64,000 nucleotides of DNA from Sipunculus nudus (lineage: Eukaryota; Annelida; Sipuncula; Golfingiida; Sipunculidae), in assembly GCA_026874595.1 (NCBI GenBank), contig CM049316.1, positions 13,944,839-14,008,838 on the forward strand. Reading direction: 5' to 3'. The notes under the pieces were generated by a model that made no database searches, had not been told where the DNA came from, and saw only the letters and a program-made list of their open reading frames with translations. Both the position numbers and the translations under genes were made by a program. Positions within the stretch are counted from its first letter, which is position 1. The number at the start of each line of letters is the position of its first letter. Positions 10,669 through 20,162 of this stretch are shown here, piece by piece.

Positions 10669-11085
10669 GCGATGAGTAAAAAGGCAAGTCTGAAACCAGA
10701 GAGTTCTGTACTTGACCTCTCGCAAACCTTTATGGCGCATTCAAACGATGACGTCAGTGGCTTAAAGCCTGTTACGCGAGTAAATGTCAAATCGCCCGCA
10801 TGTGACCCAAGTGGCACACCCAGTCCAAAGGACTCGACTACAAATGTAGTCCAGGGCAAACAGACCCTGAATAGAAATCTCCAAAAGAGTACAAACGGCG
10901 TGAAATCGCCTGATCAAAATTGGCATGAACAGTTAAAGAAGGATAGGAGTGTAAAGAATGTAGAAGTTAGCATGAAAACTGATGATTTGATAGAAATGCA
11001 AAAGAAAGATCCTGATATTGCCTCCCTTAGAGAAAATGCCTTGACTAAAGAGGAAGCAGATAAAGTTCCAACTTGTTTCACCTAA
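10669..11085 (+). CDS. Linker and pre-integrase region of pol (broken)
   Basis: This continues the gag-pro frame after the TGA, with an ATG at 10672. The first part is hydrophilic and unrecognised. The last part (LIEMQKKDPDIASLRENA) is the usual segment before a Ty3/Gypsy integrase. A TAA at 11083 interrupts it, and the homologous sequence resumes in frame right after. Confidence 0.7.
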   Translation, partial: AMSKKASLKPESSVLDLSQTFMAHSNDDVSGLKPVTRVNVKSPACDPSGTPSPKDSTTNVVQGKQTLNRNLQKSTNGVKSPDQNWHEQLKKDRSVKNVEVSMKTDDLIEMQKKDPDIASLRENALTKEEADKVPTCFT

Positions 11086-12582
11086 CAGAATGATGTACTA
11101 GTCAGAAAATATAGACCTCCCACCATACCAGTGGACGAAACGTGGAAAACTCTTTATCAAATTGTAGTTCCCCCCGAGTATCGCCCAGAAATCTTAAAAC
11201 TTGCACATGATCATCCTATGGCAGGACATTTGGGTGTCAGGAAAACCAAACACAAAATTCTCCAACACTTCTATTGGCCCAAGTTAAAACGAGACGTGGC
11301 GAAATACTGTAAAACTTGTCATGTGTGTCAAATGATTGGAAAACCAACCCACCAAATTAGTCCTGCGCCACTCTCGCCCATACCAACAACACATGATGCA
11401 TTTGAATCAATAATACTTGACTGTGTAGGACCGCTAAGAAAAACTAAACATGGCAATGAATATGTTCTAACAATCATGTGTACTGCAACTAGATTTCCAG
11501 AAGCTATTCCTCTTAGAACTATAACTGCAAAGAAAATTGTTGAAGCTCTGGTTAAATTTTTTACTACTTTTGGCTTACCAAGAACCATACAAACGGATCA
11601 AGGTTCAAATTTCATGTCAAATATATTTGCCCAGGTTATGGCAGAGCTAGGCATAAAGCACTACAAATCCAGTGCCTACCATCCTGAGAGTCAAGGTGCT
11701 CTAGAGCGATTTCACCAAACTCTCAAAAACATAATTAGAGCTTATTGTCTTGACACTGGGAACCAGTGGGATGAGGGTTTACCCTTTTTGATATTTGCAG
11801 CCCGAGAAGCAGTGCAAGAAAGCTTAGGGTTTAGCCCTTTTGAATTAGTGTATGGGCACTGTGTAAGAGGCCCCCTGGCGGTGTTAAAAGACACTTGGAT
11901 GGAAAACAGTGGTCAAATTAGCTTGTTAAAATATGTTCAGGAATTCAAGGAGAAATTAAGTAGGGCAAATGAAATCGCCCAAGAACATTTAAAGAAAGCC
12001 CAAAACAAAATGAAAGTATGGTATGACAAAAAGACGACAAAAAGAGAATTTAAACCTGGTGATAAAGTTCTGGTATTATTCCCAATTCCAGGACATCCCC
12101 TGCAAGCAAAATACTCTGGACCATACAAAGTTGTTGAGAAGAAATCAGATTTGAATTATGTGATTGATACTCCTGATCGTAGAAAGTCGCAACAACTTTG
12201 TCATATAAATATGTTGAAAGAATATCATGACAGATCAGCGGAAACATGTCAATCTAGTCCTCCCCAAACAAATTTGGTACTCATTAAAGAAACTGAAAAG
12301 AATGCCGAGGATGTTATCATGAAGAAAACTGAACATCCTGTAAAACTGAACAACTCTGGTATTTTAAATAATTTAGATCAGAAATTGTCACCTTTGGATT
12401 TCGATCAGTTATCAGAGTTGAAGGAAATCCTGCTAAATTATGACTCTTTATTTCCTGATGTCCCCAGTAGAACTAATGTACTACAGCATGATGTAGATGT
12501 AGGAGATGCTTCCCCTATTAAACAGGCAACATATAGAGCTGGTCCCCAAAAGTTACAAGCCATAAAGAATGAAATCAAGTAG
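11086..12582 (+). CDS. Integrase of the Gmr1-like element, plus linker to RT
   Basis: Same frame as gag. The N-terminal HHCC zinc finger is visible (HDHPMAGH, then CKTCHVC). The catalytic core has the D,D-35-E triad: ILDCVGPL, IQTDQGSNF and HPESQGALERF. A C-terminal GPY/F module follows (KYSGPYKVVEK), and no chromodomain is seen. A linker (residues about 390-483) precedes RT and contains the usual start of the RT domain (NVLQHDVDVGD). A TAG at 12580 separates it from the RT block. The integrase inserts the cDNA copy into the genome. Confidence 0.9.
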   Translation, partial: QNDVLVRKYRPPTIPVDETWKTLYQIVVPPEYRPEILKLAHDHPMAGHLGVRKTKHKILQHFYWPKLKRDVAKYCKTCHVCQMIGKPTHQISPAPLSPIPTTHDAFESIILDCVGPLRKTKHGNEYVLTIMCTATRFPEAIPLRTITAKKIVEALVKFFTTFGLPRTIQTDQGSNFMSNIFAQVMAELGIKHYKSSAYHPESQGALERFHQTLKNIIRAYCLDTGNQWDEGLPFLIFAAREAVQESLGFSPFELVYGHCVRGPLAVLKDTWMENSGQISLLKYVQEFKEKLSRANEIAQEHLKKAQNKMKVWYDKKTTKREFKPGDKVLVLFPIPGHPLQAKYSGPYKVVEKKSDLNYVIDTPDRRKSQQLCHINMLKEYHDRSAETCQSSPPQTNLVLIKETEKNAEDVIMKKTEHPVKLNNSGILNNLDQKLSPLDFDQLSELKEILLNYDSLFPDVPSRTNVLQHDVDVGDASPIKQATYRAGPQKLQAIKNEIK

Positions 12583-13287
12583 ATGATAGAGAATGATATT
12601 ATTGAAAACAGCAGTAGTGCCTGGAGTTCCCCATGTTTGTTGATAAAGAAGCCTGATATGACCTACAGATTTTGTACAGACTATCGAAAAGTTAACACTG
12701 TAACAATAACAGATACCTACCCTTTGCCTAGAGTGGAAGATTGCATTGATAAGATTGGATCTGCTACGTATATTAGCAAGTTAGATCTGTTAAAAGGTTA
12801 TTGGCAGGTACCTCTTACCGAACGGGCTAAGCAAATATCTGCGTTTGTAACGCCAAACGGTTTGTTCCAGTACAAAGTTATGCCCTTCGGAATGAAAAAT
12901 GCGCCAGCCTGCTTCATGAGACCTATGAATTGTGTATTATCTGGCTTAGATAACTGTACTTGCTATATTGATGATGTTGTTGTATACAATCACATATGGG
13001 AAGGTCATAAACAAAGTTTGGTAGAACTCTTTGAGAGACTGAAAAAAGCAGGATTGACAGTTAATCTTGCCAAGAGTGATTTTTGTCGTGCAACTGTAAT
13101 ATATTTAGGGCACGAAGTAGGTCAAGGTTGTGTAAAACCAATTGCCAGTAAAGTATCTGCTATCGTAGAATTTCCAGTTCCTACTAATCGCAAGGAACTA
13201 ATGCGATTCTTAGGAATGACTGGGTATTACAGGAAATTTTGTCAGAACTTTGCAGAAGTTGTAAATCCATTAACGGACCTATTGTAA
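12583..13287 (+). CDS. Reverse transcriptase of the Gmr1-like element
   Basis: Same frame again. It shows the Ty3/Gypsy RT blocks: FCTDYRKVNTVTI, SKLDLLKGYWQVPL, MPFGMKNAPACF and the catalytic YIDDVVVY. The end of the connection domain is ELMRFLGMTGYYRKFC. The usual GM.NAP.TFQR signature is altered to NAPACFMRPMN. A TAA at 13285 interrupts it just before RNase H. Confidence 0.9.
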   Translation: MIENDIIENSSSAWSSPCLLIKKPDMTYRFCTDYRKVNTVTITDTYPLPRVEDCIDKIGSATYISKLDLLKGYWQVPLTERAKQISAFVTPNGLFQYKVMPFGMKNAPACFMRPMNCVLSGLDNCTCYIDDVVVYNHIWEGHKQSLVELFERLKKAGLTVNLAKSDFCRATVIYLGHEVGQGCVKPIASKVSAIVEFPVPTNRKELMRFLGMTGYYRKFCQNFAEVVNPLTDLL

Positions 13288-13770
13288 AAGGACAAAAAAT
13301 TCCATTGGAATAAAAACTGTCAAATTGCTTTTGAAAGAGCCAAAGCTATATTACAAAGTGCACCTGTGTTACAGGCTCCAAATTTTGATAAACCGTTTTC
13401 TCTCATGACGGATGCCAGCTATTGCGGTGTAGGCGCTGTGCTCATCCAAGACGATGACTTTAACATAAGTCATCCGGTTTGCTACTATTCAAAGAAATTT
13501 TTACCTCATCAAAAGAATTATTCTACTATTGAAAAGGAAACTCTGTCACTATTGATGGCGTTACAGCACTTTGAAGTATATTTGGGCTCTACGCCTTATG
13601 ATGTAACTGTTTATACAGATCATAATCCCATAACATTTCTTCATAAGATGAAGAATAATAATCAGAGATTAATGAGATGGAGTCTAGCCCTGTCAGAGTT
13701 TAACCTAGTTTTCAAACACATCAAGGGCTCCGATAACATAATCGCTGATACGTTATCGAGACGTCATTAA
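13288..13770 (+). CDS. RNase H of the Gmr1-like element
   Basis: It continues the same frame through 13770. It contains the tether (WNKNCQIAFERAKAIL) and an RNase H domain of the RT-RH type: LMTDASYCGVGAVL, YSTIEKETLSL, YTDHNPITFLH and the final DNIIADTLSR. It ends pol: nothing integrase-like follows before the polypurine tract, which confirms the INT-RT-RH order. Confidence 0.9.
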   Translation, partial: KDKKFHWNKNCQIAFERAKAILQSAPVLQAPNFDKPFSLMTDASYCGVGAVLIQDDDFNISHPVCYYSKKFLPHQKNYSTIEKETLSLLMALQHFEVYLGSTPYDVTVYTDHNPITFLHKMKNNNQRLMRWSLALSEFNLVFKHIKGSDNIIADTLSRRH

Positions 13771-13992
13771 TTTTGATCTGATGATGACTCTTGTTATAGC
13801 CTCGGATATGTTCTGTCCTTTGGAAGAGTTGTATTACATATATTACATGTATTAAGATATTGCTGATTATACTATTTGTGATGATGATAATTAATTAGCT
13901 GTGAGAAGCATAAACTAATGCTTAAGATGTCAAACTACTCATACACTCGTCATACAGTGCTAATGCTTTGCTCTCCTTACCTTCTTTCTTTT

Positions 13993-14003
13993 AAGGGTGG
14001 GGG
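13993..14003 (+). other. Polypurine tract
   Basis: AAGGGTGGGGG lies immediately before the 3' LTR, where plus-strand synthesis is primed. Confidence 0.75.
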
Positions 14004-14727
14004 TGTTACAGACGTCACCCGGACATCGGAGGAAGGCGCCACAAAGTGGTGTGGTTTCCCTGTTTCCACGCGTATGGATCCACCCCGCTATCAGTGACTA
14101 CTGACGCGCTTTGAGAAACATAAACACTATTCTGGGACCTTTCAGTACTGGTTTTGCAGTTCTGACGGCGCTATTATCTCTCAAGCAAAACCACAAACTT
14201 CTGCGGTTTCCACCCATTGTTGAAAGCCTATAAAACGAACTCGCCTGCAGTACGAGGCGGGACTATCGATTTTGCTACGCCACGTTGCTGTTTTCCCCGG
14301 GGACCGTGACCGTGGGCTCCTGGTCCCCAAGCCCACGGAATGCCATGAACCACGCTATGAACTTTATTATGTAGGAAGAGGAGAGACTTTATGGTGCCAC
14401 ATGGATTAATACAGGACTTCAGTTTTGTGTGTGCCCGAATTATGTGTTGATGATGGACTTCAGTTTCTCATATACCGGATTCAGTTAAGTATTTTGTTGC
14501 AGTTCGTTATTTAGAGACTCAGTTTTCTTCAGAGACTTGGTTATAAATTACGTTATGTATTGACTATTATATTATTTGTGTACGAATGTAAATATTCTAA
14601 ATATATGAATATAGCACTGTTTTTGCACCCATATTTTGGTTACGTATTCATTTGAAGAGAACGTGTCTGAGCATATGTGTTACGGTTCGGCCTGAGTTGT
14701 TTGGTGTGAAAAGGGACCGTAACATAA
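14004..14727 (+). repeat. 3' LTR
   Basis: It starts TGTTACAGACGTC and ends GTAACATAA, and is followed by the TGTG duplication. It pairs with 8012-8740. Confidence 0.85.
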
Positions 14728-15757
14728 TGTGAGAAGAATGAGAAGGCTGTGAGAAGAATGAGAAGGCTGTGAGAAGAATGAGAAGGCTGTGAGAAGAATG
14801 AGAAGGCTGTGAGAAGAATGAGAAGGTTATGAGAAGAGAGAAGAACAAAAAGGCTGTGAGAAGAATGAGAAGGCTGTGAGAAGAATGAGAAGGCTGTGAG
14901 AAGAATGAGAAGGCTGTGAGAAGAATCATGCTGTGAGAAGTACAAAAAAAATGTGAGAAGTACAAAAAGGCTGTGAGAAGAATGAGAAGGTTGTGAGAAG
15001 AATGAGAAGGCTGTGAGAAGAATGAGAAGGCTGTGAGAAGAATGAGAAGGCTGTGAGAAGAATGAGAAGGCTGCTGTGAGAAGAATGAGAAGGCTGCTGT
15101 GAGAAGAATGAGAAGGCTGCTGTGAGAAGAATGAGAAGGCTGCTGTGAGAAGAATGAGATTGCTGCTGTGAGAAGAATGAGAAGGCTGCTGTGAGAAGTA
15201 TGAGATTGCTGCTGTGAGAAGTATGAGATTGCTGTGAGAAGTATGAGAAGGCTGTGAGAAGAATGAGAAGGCTGTGAGAAGAATGAGAAGGCTGTGAGAA
15301 GAATGAGAAGGCTGTGAGAAGAATGAGAAGGCTGTGAGAAGAATGAGAAGGCTGTGAGAAGAACGAGAAGGCTGTGAGAAGAATGAGAAGGCTGTGAGAA
15401 GAATCATGCTGTGAGAAGTACAAAAAGGCTGTGAGAAGAATGAGAAGGCTGTGAGAAGAATGAGAAGGCTGTGAGAAGAATGAGAAGGCTGTGAGAAGAA
15501 TGAGAAGGCTGTGAGAAGAATGAGAATGTTGTGAGAAGAATGAGAATGTTGTGAGAAGAATGAAAAGGCTGTGAGAAGAATGAAAAGGCTGTGAGAAGAA
15601 TGAGAAGGCTGCTATGAGAAGAATGAAAAGGCTGCTGTGAGAAGTATGAGATTGCTGTGAGAAGTATGAGAAGGTTGTGAGAAGTATGAGAAGGCTGTGA
15701 GAAAGATGAGAAGGTTGTGAGAAGAATGAGAAGGCTGTGAGGTTAATGAGAAGGCTG
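14728..15757 (+). repeat. 20-bp minisatellite, right part
   Basis: Same unit as 6673-8011, in the same orientation and continued across the LTR element. About 15070-15260 contains 23-bp variants with an extra GCT (GCTGCTGTGAGAAG), and a few AGTACAAAAAGG variants occur. The array was about 2.4 kb before the insertion. Confidence 0.95.
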
Positions 15758-15928
15758 TGGCTCAAAGCCATTTATTTCATAAAGGAGTACAAAGTTTCAG
15801 GGTTCCTTGGTGTTATGACCAAGCAGTGGAGATGCCTTTTAAAGAAAATATATAATTTGGTAAATTATCAGCAGTTAAGAGCAGGAAGAGACTGTGAAAC
15901 AAGTGTGAACACTGCTGTTATTTTCCAG

Positions 15929-16019
15929 GCAGGGTGGCTGTATTCATGTGGTGAAGAAAGGGGACATTAAGACAGGACGTGGTGAGCTGTTCACTAAGAG
16001 CTTCCTCCTGGCCCTACAG
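15929..16019 (+). CDS. STELLO-like protein, coding exon 3
   Basis: Acceptor ttattttccag and donor GTAAAT bound this 91-bp exon. Its first base completes the split codon of exon 2 (AG|G, Arg108) and it ends in phase 0. It encodes QGGCIHVVKKG and FTKSFLLALQ (residues 109-138). This matches the plant STELLO segment in which an acidic helix precedes FAIQHGAKKIYD; exon 4 continues it as QGADSIAVV. The exon lies only about 170 bp beyond the minisatellite. Confidence 0.75.
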
Positions 16020-16857
16020 GTAAATCATACCAAAACAACAAGTACATGTGGGACCCAGGAGGGTTATTTGTGAACCATCCACATTGGTACTGTAATAATG
16101 TACCTCATAGGCCAATGGGAGCAGGGATGTAGCTCTACCAAAGCAAAGACTATAGTTCCTTGTACAGTCAGGAGTTAATGTCAGATTGATAACAATACCA
16201 GAGAACTTAACAACAATACCACCATTACATTTTTAGTGCTAAATGGAATGAACAAGTAAAAATAAACTTTAATTTGGTAGAAACAATCCATTAAATGACA
16301 TTCTCAGGTTGTACCGGTAGTTAGTGAATTCAAGCTTGTCCTTTTTAACATTTATGCTGGTACTAAGGTTGACTTTAAATACTTCATCTGTATATTCTGT
16401 GGTAAGAATTTACTGTTTCACAAAGCTCTCAGTCCTACCATATACATGTGGTGTGGGGCCATTATTCTTCACCGCTTTATACCTGATGAGTAAAATGCAC
16501 TGGTCACCCATTGTTCATCTTTTGTGATTCGTTATCTTCCTTGGGGATTTTCTTGATTACTGAAGAACACGGATAAAAAAAACATTTTTCAAAAGAATAT
16601 ACAGTGAAAGTCAAAATCCCAACAGGAACTCAATAAAGTATTCGCATTTTTGAGGTGGTCATGCATCTAAGTGTGATCTGATATCAAAGGCAGAGAAGAA
16701 TTGAGAATTGGGACCACAGAAAGTGGTAATTATTTTTAGGTGGTCTGGAAACTGAAGTGGTCTTAAGGGGAAGTTTTATAATATACTGTATAAAGAATAT
16801 TTGTATGTTTATCATGTATACAGATGAACAATCATGTATACAAATGATTTAATTATT
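16020..16857 (+). other. Intron 3 of the STELLO-like gene, unique part
   Basis: AT-rich intron sequence with nothing recognisable. The remainder of the intron (to 18339) is occupied by a Helentron-like element. Confidence 0.5.
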
Positions 16858-18285
16858 GTATCCGCCAAAATGAAGTTTTGTGGATACTATGTTTTTGACC
16901 GGGTTCCGCCGCCGCCGCGTTCGTTTCCGGAGAACTCCTCTGAGACTACTGATCGGATTTTTCCGAAACTTACACAAATTATCGGGTCACATGTGAAATG
17001 GTGCATAACCAAGTGGCCTTGACCTCTGACCTTTCCTCTCTGCCCAGCGTCCATTTGTGCGTCTGTTTCCACACATAAACCCACATATCTCGAGAACCGT
17101 TTGACCGATCAGGATAGCTTTATAACATACAAAAAAAGGTGGCGCCACCTGCAACCATTTTTTCACAACGTCCATCTGTTTGTCTGCCTTGGGGTAAAAT
17201 CACTCATATCTCTGCAGTGGTTTGACCAAATTACCTGAAATTCGGCATGCGTATACATCAGGCATAGCTTTCTTGATTTTATGACAGGTGGCGCCACCTA
17301 CATTCATGTTAATGCTGCAGACATCCAAGCTCATATCACAGGAACCGTTTGACCAATCAGGAAAAGAAATTTACACAAATGTAGCCCTTGCATAGCTTTA
17401 TAACATACATAAAAATGGTGGCACCACCTGCAGCCATTTTTGCACAGCATCCATCTGTTTGTCTGCCTTGGGTTTAAATCACTCATATCTCTGCAGCGGT
17501 TTGACCAAATTACCTGAAATTCAGCATGCTTATACATCCCGCATAGCTTTCTTGATTTTATGACAGGTGGTGCCACCTTCATTCACGTTCACACTGTAGA
17601 AATCCATGCTTATATCTCCGGACTTTTTCGACCAATCAGGAAAAAAACTTTACACAAATGTAGTCCTTTGATAGCTTTATAACATACACAAAAATGTTGG
17701 CGCCACCTGCAGCCATTTTTTGCACAGCCTCCATCTGTTTGTCTGCCTTGGGTTAAAATCACTCATATCTCTGCAGTGGTTTGACCAAATTACCTGAAAT
17801 TCGGCATACGTATACATCCCACATAGCTTTCTTGATTTTATGACAGGTGGCGCCACCTACATTCAGGTTTACGCTGCAGACATTAATGCTTATATCTCTG
17901 GAACCGTTCGACCAATCAGCAAAATAATTTTATACAAATGTAGCCCTTGGATAGCTTTATAACATACACAAAAATGATGGTGCCACCTGCAGCAATTTTT
18001 GCACAGCGTCCATCTGTTTGTCTGCCTTGGGTTAAAATCACTCATATCTCTGCAGTGGTTTGACTTTTCCACCTGAAATTTTGTATGTGTATACATCTTG
18101 GATAGTTTCTCGTTCAAATAACAGGTGGTGCCACCTACAGTCATGTTAATGTTGCACAGATCCATTCTCATATGTAACACATGTAACTCTATTTCCCCTT
18201 GCCACTCAATCCATGCCTCACTTCAACCGTCCTACTCTGATTTTGGCAGATACACGTAGTCGCTTGTCGACTACCCGTATTCTAG
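16858..18285 (+). mobile_element. Helentron/pearl-like element, GTATCCGCC type, long copy
   Basis: The left end is a hairpin (GTATCCGCCAAAA pairing with TTTTGTGGATAC). The same arm recurs near the right end as TTTTGGCAGATAC (18241). A second hairpin follows (GTAGTCG-CTTGT-CGACTAC, 18256-18274) and the element ends CTAG (18282-18285) followed by T. Inside is a tandem core of 279-bp dimers. This left flank / tandem core / right flank design is that described for bivalve pearl elements, and the termini resemble Helentrons. No transposase is encoded. Confidence 0.7.
17138..18135 (+). repeat. 279-bp dimeric tandem array with palindromic boundaries
   Basis: A 12-bp palindrome, GGTGGCGCCACC or a one- to two-base variant, marks every half-unit: 17138, 17287, 17417, 17566, 17696, 17846, 17976 and 18124. 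Intervals alternate between about 149 and 130 bp, so the true period is about 279 bp with two unequal halves. Confidence 0.9.
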
Positions 18286-18339
18286 TTATCATGATAATAT
18301 ATGTAATGTAAATTTAACCCATAGCATATTTATTTTCAG

Positions 18340-20115
18340 CAAGGAGCTGACAGTATTGCCGTTGTCAAACAGTCTCAGTTGAAGCAGCTTCATCACATGA
18401 CCTCCAGCCTCAATGACACCACAAGTCTGGTCTGTCAGGAAGAGACAGACAACTTCCCTGCTGAGGAGTTTTACGGCTGCAGCTCAACCCAACCTGGCCA
18501 GGACTCTAAACCTTTACCCCTACAGCTCTGTCAGCATTCCCATGTAGCTGTGAAGGCCCTGGCTGCAGTTGAGGTAACACATGGTACAAAAGTTGTGTGT
18601 GATGAAAAATCCATAGGAGTCATACTTGGTCAAAGGGTGTATTCGCAGATCTCCACATCACTGCTTGTCTTCCAGAGCAAGGCATTCTGGGCTTTGTATA
18701 TATCACTGCCTGCAGTGTCTGAGGACCAGTTTATTATGAACCTTGTCTTCCAGAAGCTCCTGTGGATGGCAGGGATGCAGATGATGGTTTATCCGGTAAA
18801 GTTTATACCAAAACCATCTAAGGATTTGAATGCTGCTTCACAGTTTGTTCAGGCATGGGTGTGTTCACATTTTGACTTAACTGGATGTTTTCAGCAGCTG
18901 ATTATGGACTTGAAAAACAGAGAGTTTATCAGTGCTGGTGCAGCTGAAGCATCCATAGAGTGGCTGACATTGCTGAGTGAAACAACGCATAAATTACCTA
19001 GCTTACAAATAGAAATTGGTAATCAGTGTTTAACTAATATTGTCAAGTTTCATTCTGTTCAGATGACTGAGTCTTATATCACCCAAAGTGAACATGTGAA
19101 ATATGGCAGGAAACCAACAGTGCCTGATGTCAACCTTCAGCTTTCTTCACGCTTGCTCAGGGATACATGTGGCAATTCTAGTATATCTGAATCAGACCTG
19201 AGAATACCCTGGGATCAGTTCAGGGATATTTTATTAATCATTGTCTTCAATAAACCCCACTATGAAGCAATACCATACTTGGAATTAATGTATGGAGGTT
19301 TGTTTCCGTATCGTTTATACTGTGGACCAACACAATTAGATATAGAGTTTCTTGAAGATTACAAGCTCTCATTTGTAAGTTATGGGTTGACCCCTAAAGG
19401 TCACTCACCAGGGTCATTTAACTACATCTGTCTCAGTCTTGCTTATCAGATGCATTATAACTTATCCAGTTACCTTATATTAGGGGACGACACTTTACTG
19501 AATGTGCACCATGTGCGGTGGACTTCAACCGATCAAGTTTGGTACATACCAAAGAAGGAGGTAAAAACTGCCGATATCAAGAGAGTTCGTGAATGTCGAT
19601 TGGGGATGTGTGACTCGTATCCTCATTGGCACTGGTGGGAGGACTACAGAAACCAATTACTTGGCACCTTAGCCAAGCTCAGACAGAAAGCTCATACTTC
19701 ACCAGTTATACATGAATGTTACAAACAACTGGTCATACGAAACGGAGGGGAAAACAGAGTGAACGGAGGTTATGCAGATATTTATCACATTCCGCAAAGA
19801 CTTGCCAGAAATTTCATAGAAATCGCCCGCATTTTCTCTGAAGAGCAGGTTTTCTTAGAAATAGCGGTACCGAGCATTATTTGTTGCCTTGAACCACCCG
19901 ATAAAATAAAAGAATTATCATATATTCAAGATGAATTTGCAACCAGGTTTGAGCCATGGACCCATTTTCCAAACATTAAACTTAAAGGATACATTCATCC
20001 AGCCAAAATGGGACCCATTGCTACAGGTTCCAGTAAACACAAGAAGTTCCTGTGCAGACAGGTCCTGCCTTATCTCTATGACAACTATGGACGAATTCCT
20101 TCCGTTGAGGATTAG
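18340..20115 (+). CDS. STELLO-like (DUF288) glycosyltransferase-family protein, terminal exon
   Basis: Acceptor tatttattttcag and phase 0 join exon 3. This exon gives 591 residues (139-729) and a TAG stop. I assign the protein to the STELLO-like family (Pfam DUF288, PF03385) from the pattern of blocks: FQSKAFWALYISLPAVSED with a following KLLWMAGMQ, then FNYICLSLAYQM, then YLILGDDTLLN (Asp521-Asp522), then IYHIPQRLARNFIEIARIF and LEIAVPSIICCLE. Plant STELLO1/2 are Golgi type II proteins with the same order (SAFWGLMLPVSVSS, then EDDTVLNYWN, then VFYVPKRLVTDFIDL, then KVAVPMFFLSMD). They act in cellulose synthase assembly and trafficking. Total length of 729 is close to the plant proteins. The acidic DADD motif of the plant N-terminal half is replaced here by VVKQ. 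The activity is unknown. Family assignment is from memory of the motifs and needs a profile search. Confidence 0.75.
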   Translation, partial: QGADSIAVVKQSQLKQLHHMTSSLNDTTSLVCQEETDNFPAEEFYGCSSTQPGQDSKPLPLQLCQHSHVAVKALAAVEVTHGTKVVCDEKSIGVILGQRVYSQISTSLLVFQSKAFWALYISLPAVSEDQFIMNLVFQKLLWMAGMQMMVYPVKFIPKPSKDLNAASQFVQAWVCSHFDLTGCFQQLIMDLKNREFISAGAAEASIEWLTLLSETTHKLPSLQIEIGNQCLTNIVKFHSVQMTESYITQSEHVKYGRKPTVPDVNLQLSSRLLRDTCGNSSISESDLRIPWDQFRDILLIIVFNKPHYEAIPYLELMYGGLFPYRLYCGPTQLDIEFLEDYKLSFVSYGLTPKGHSPGSFNYICLSLAYQMHYNLSSYLILGDDTLLNVHHVRWTSTDQVWYIPKKEVKTADIKRVRECRLGMCDSYPHWHWWEDYRNQLLGTLAKLRQKAHTSPVIHECYKQLVIRNGGENRVNGGYADIYHIPQRLARNFIEIARIFSEEQVFLEIAVPSIICCLEPPDKIKELSYIQDEFATRFEPWTHFPNIKLKGYIHPAKMGPIATGSSKHKKFLCRQVLPYLYDNYGRIPSVED

Positions 20116-20156
20116 CTTTACAAATATTTTATCACATTTAGGTTTTCACCAAATTG

Positions 20157-20162
20157 AATAAA
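20157..20162 (+). terminator. Polyadenylation signal of the STELLO-like gene
   Basis: AATAAA lies 42 bp after the stop codon. A second CAAATAAAAC near 20254 could serve a longer 3' end. Confidence 0.55.

Larger units (their letters stand above)
8012..14727 (+). mobile_element. Ty3/Gypsy LTR retrotransposon, Gmr1-like (integrase before RT)
   Basis: Complete element: 5' LTR, primer-binding site, gag, protease, integrase, RT, RNase H, polypurine tract and 3' LTR. It is flanked by a TGTG duplication (8008-8011 and 14728-14731) that reconstructs the 20-bp minisatellite unit when the element is removed. The domain order is gag-PR-INT-RT-RH. Most Ty3/Gypsy elements have INT last; the Gmr1 lineage is the known exception. 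All domains lie in one reading frame, broken by four stop codons and no frameshift. By eye the LTRs are about 97% identical. Both observations suggest a fairly recent but now inactive copy. Confidence 0.9.

Noticed and set aside
9742-12247. Minus-strand ORFs across the retrotransposon
   Set aside because: They are shadows of gag-pol, without motifs.
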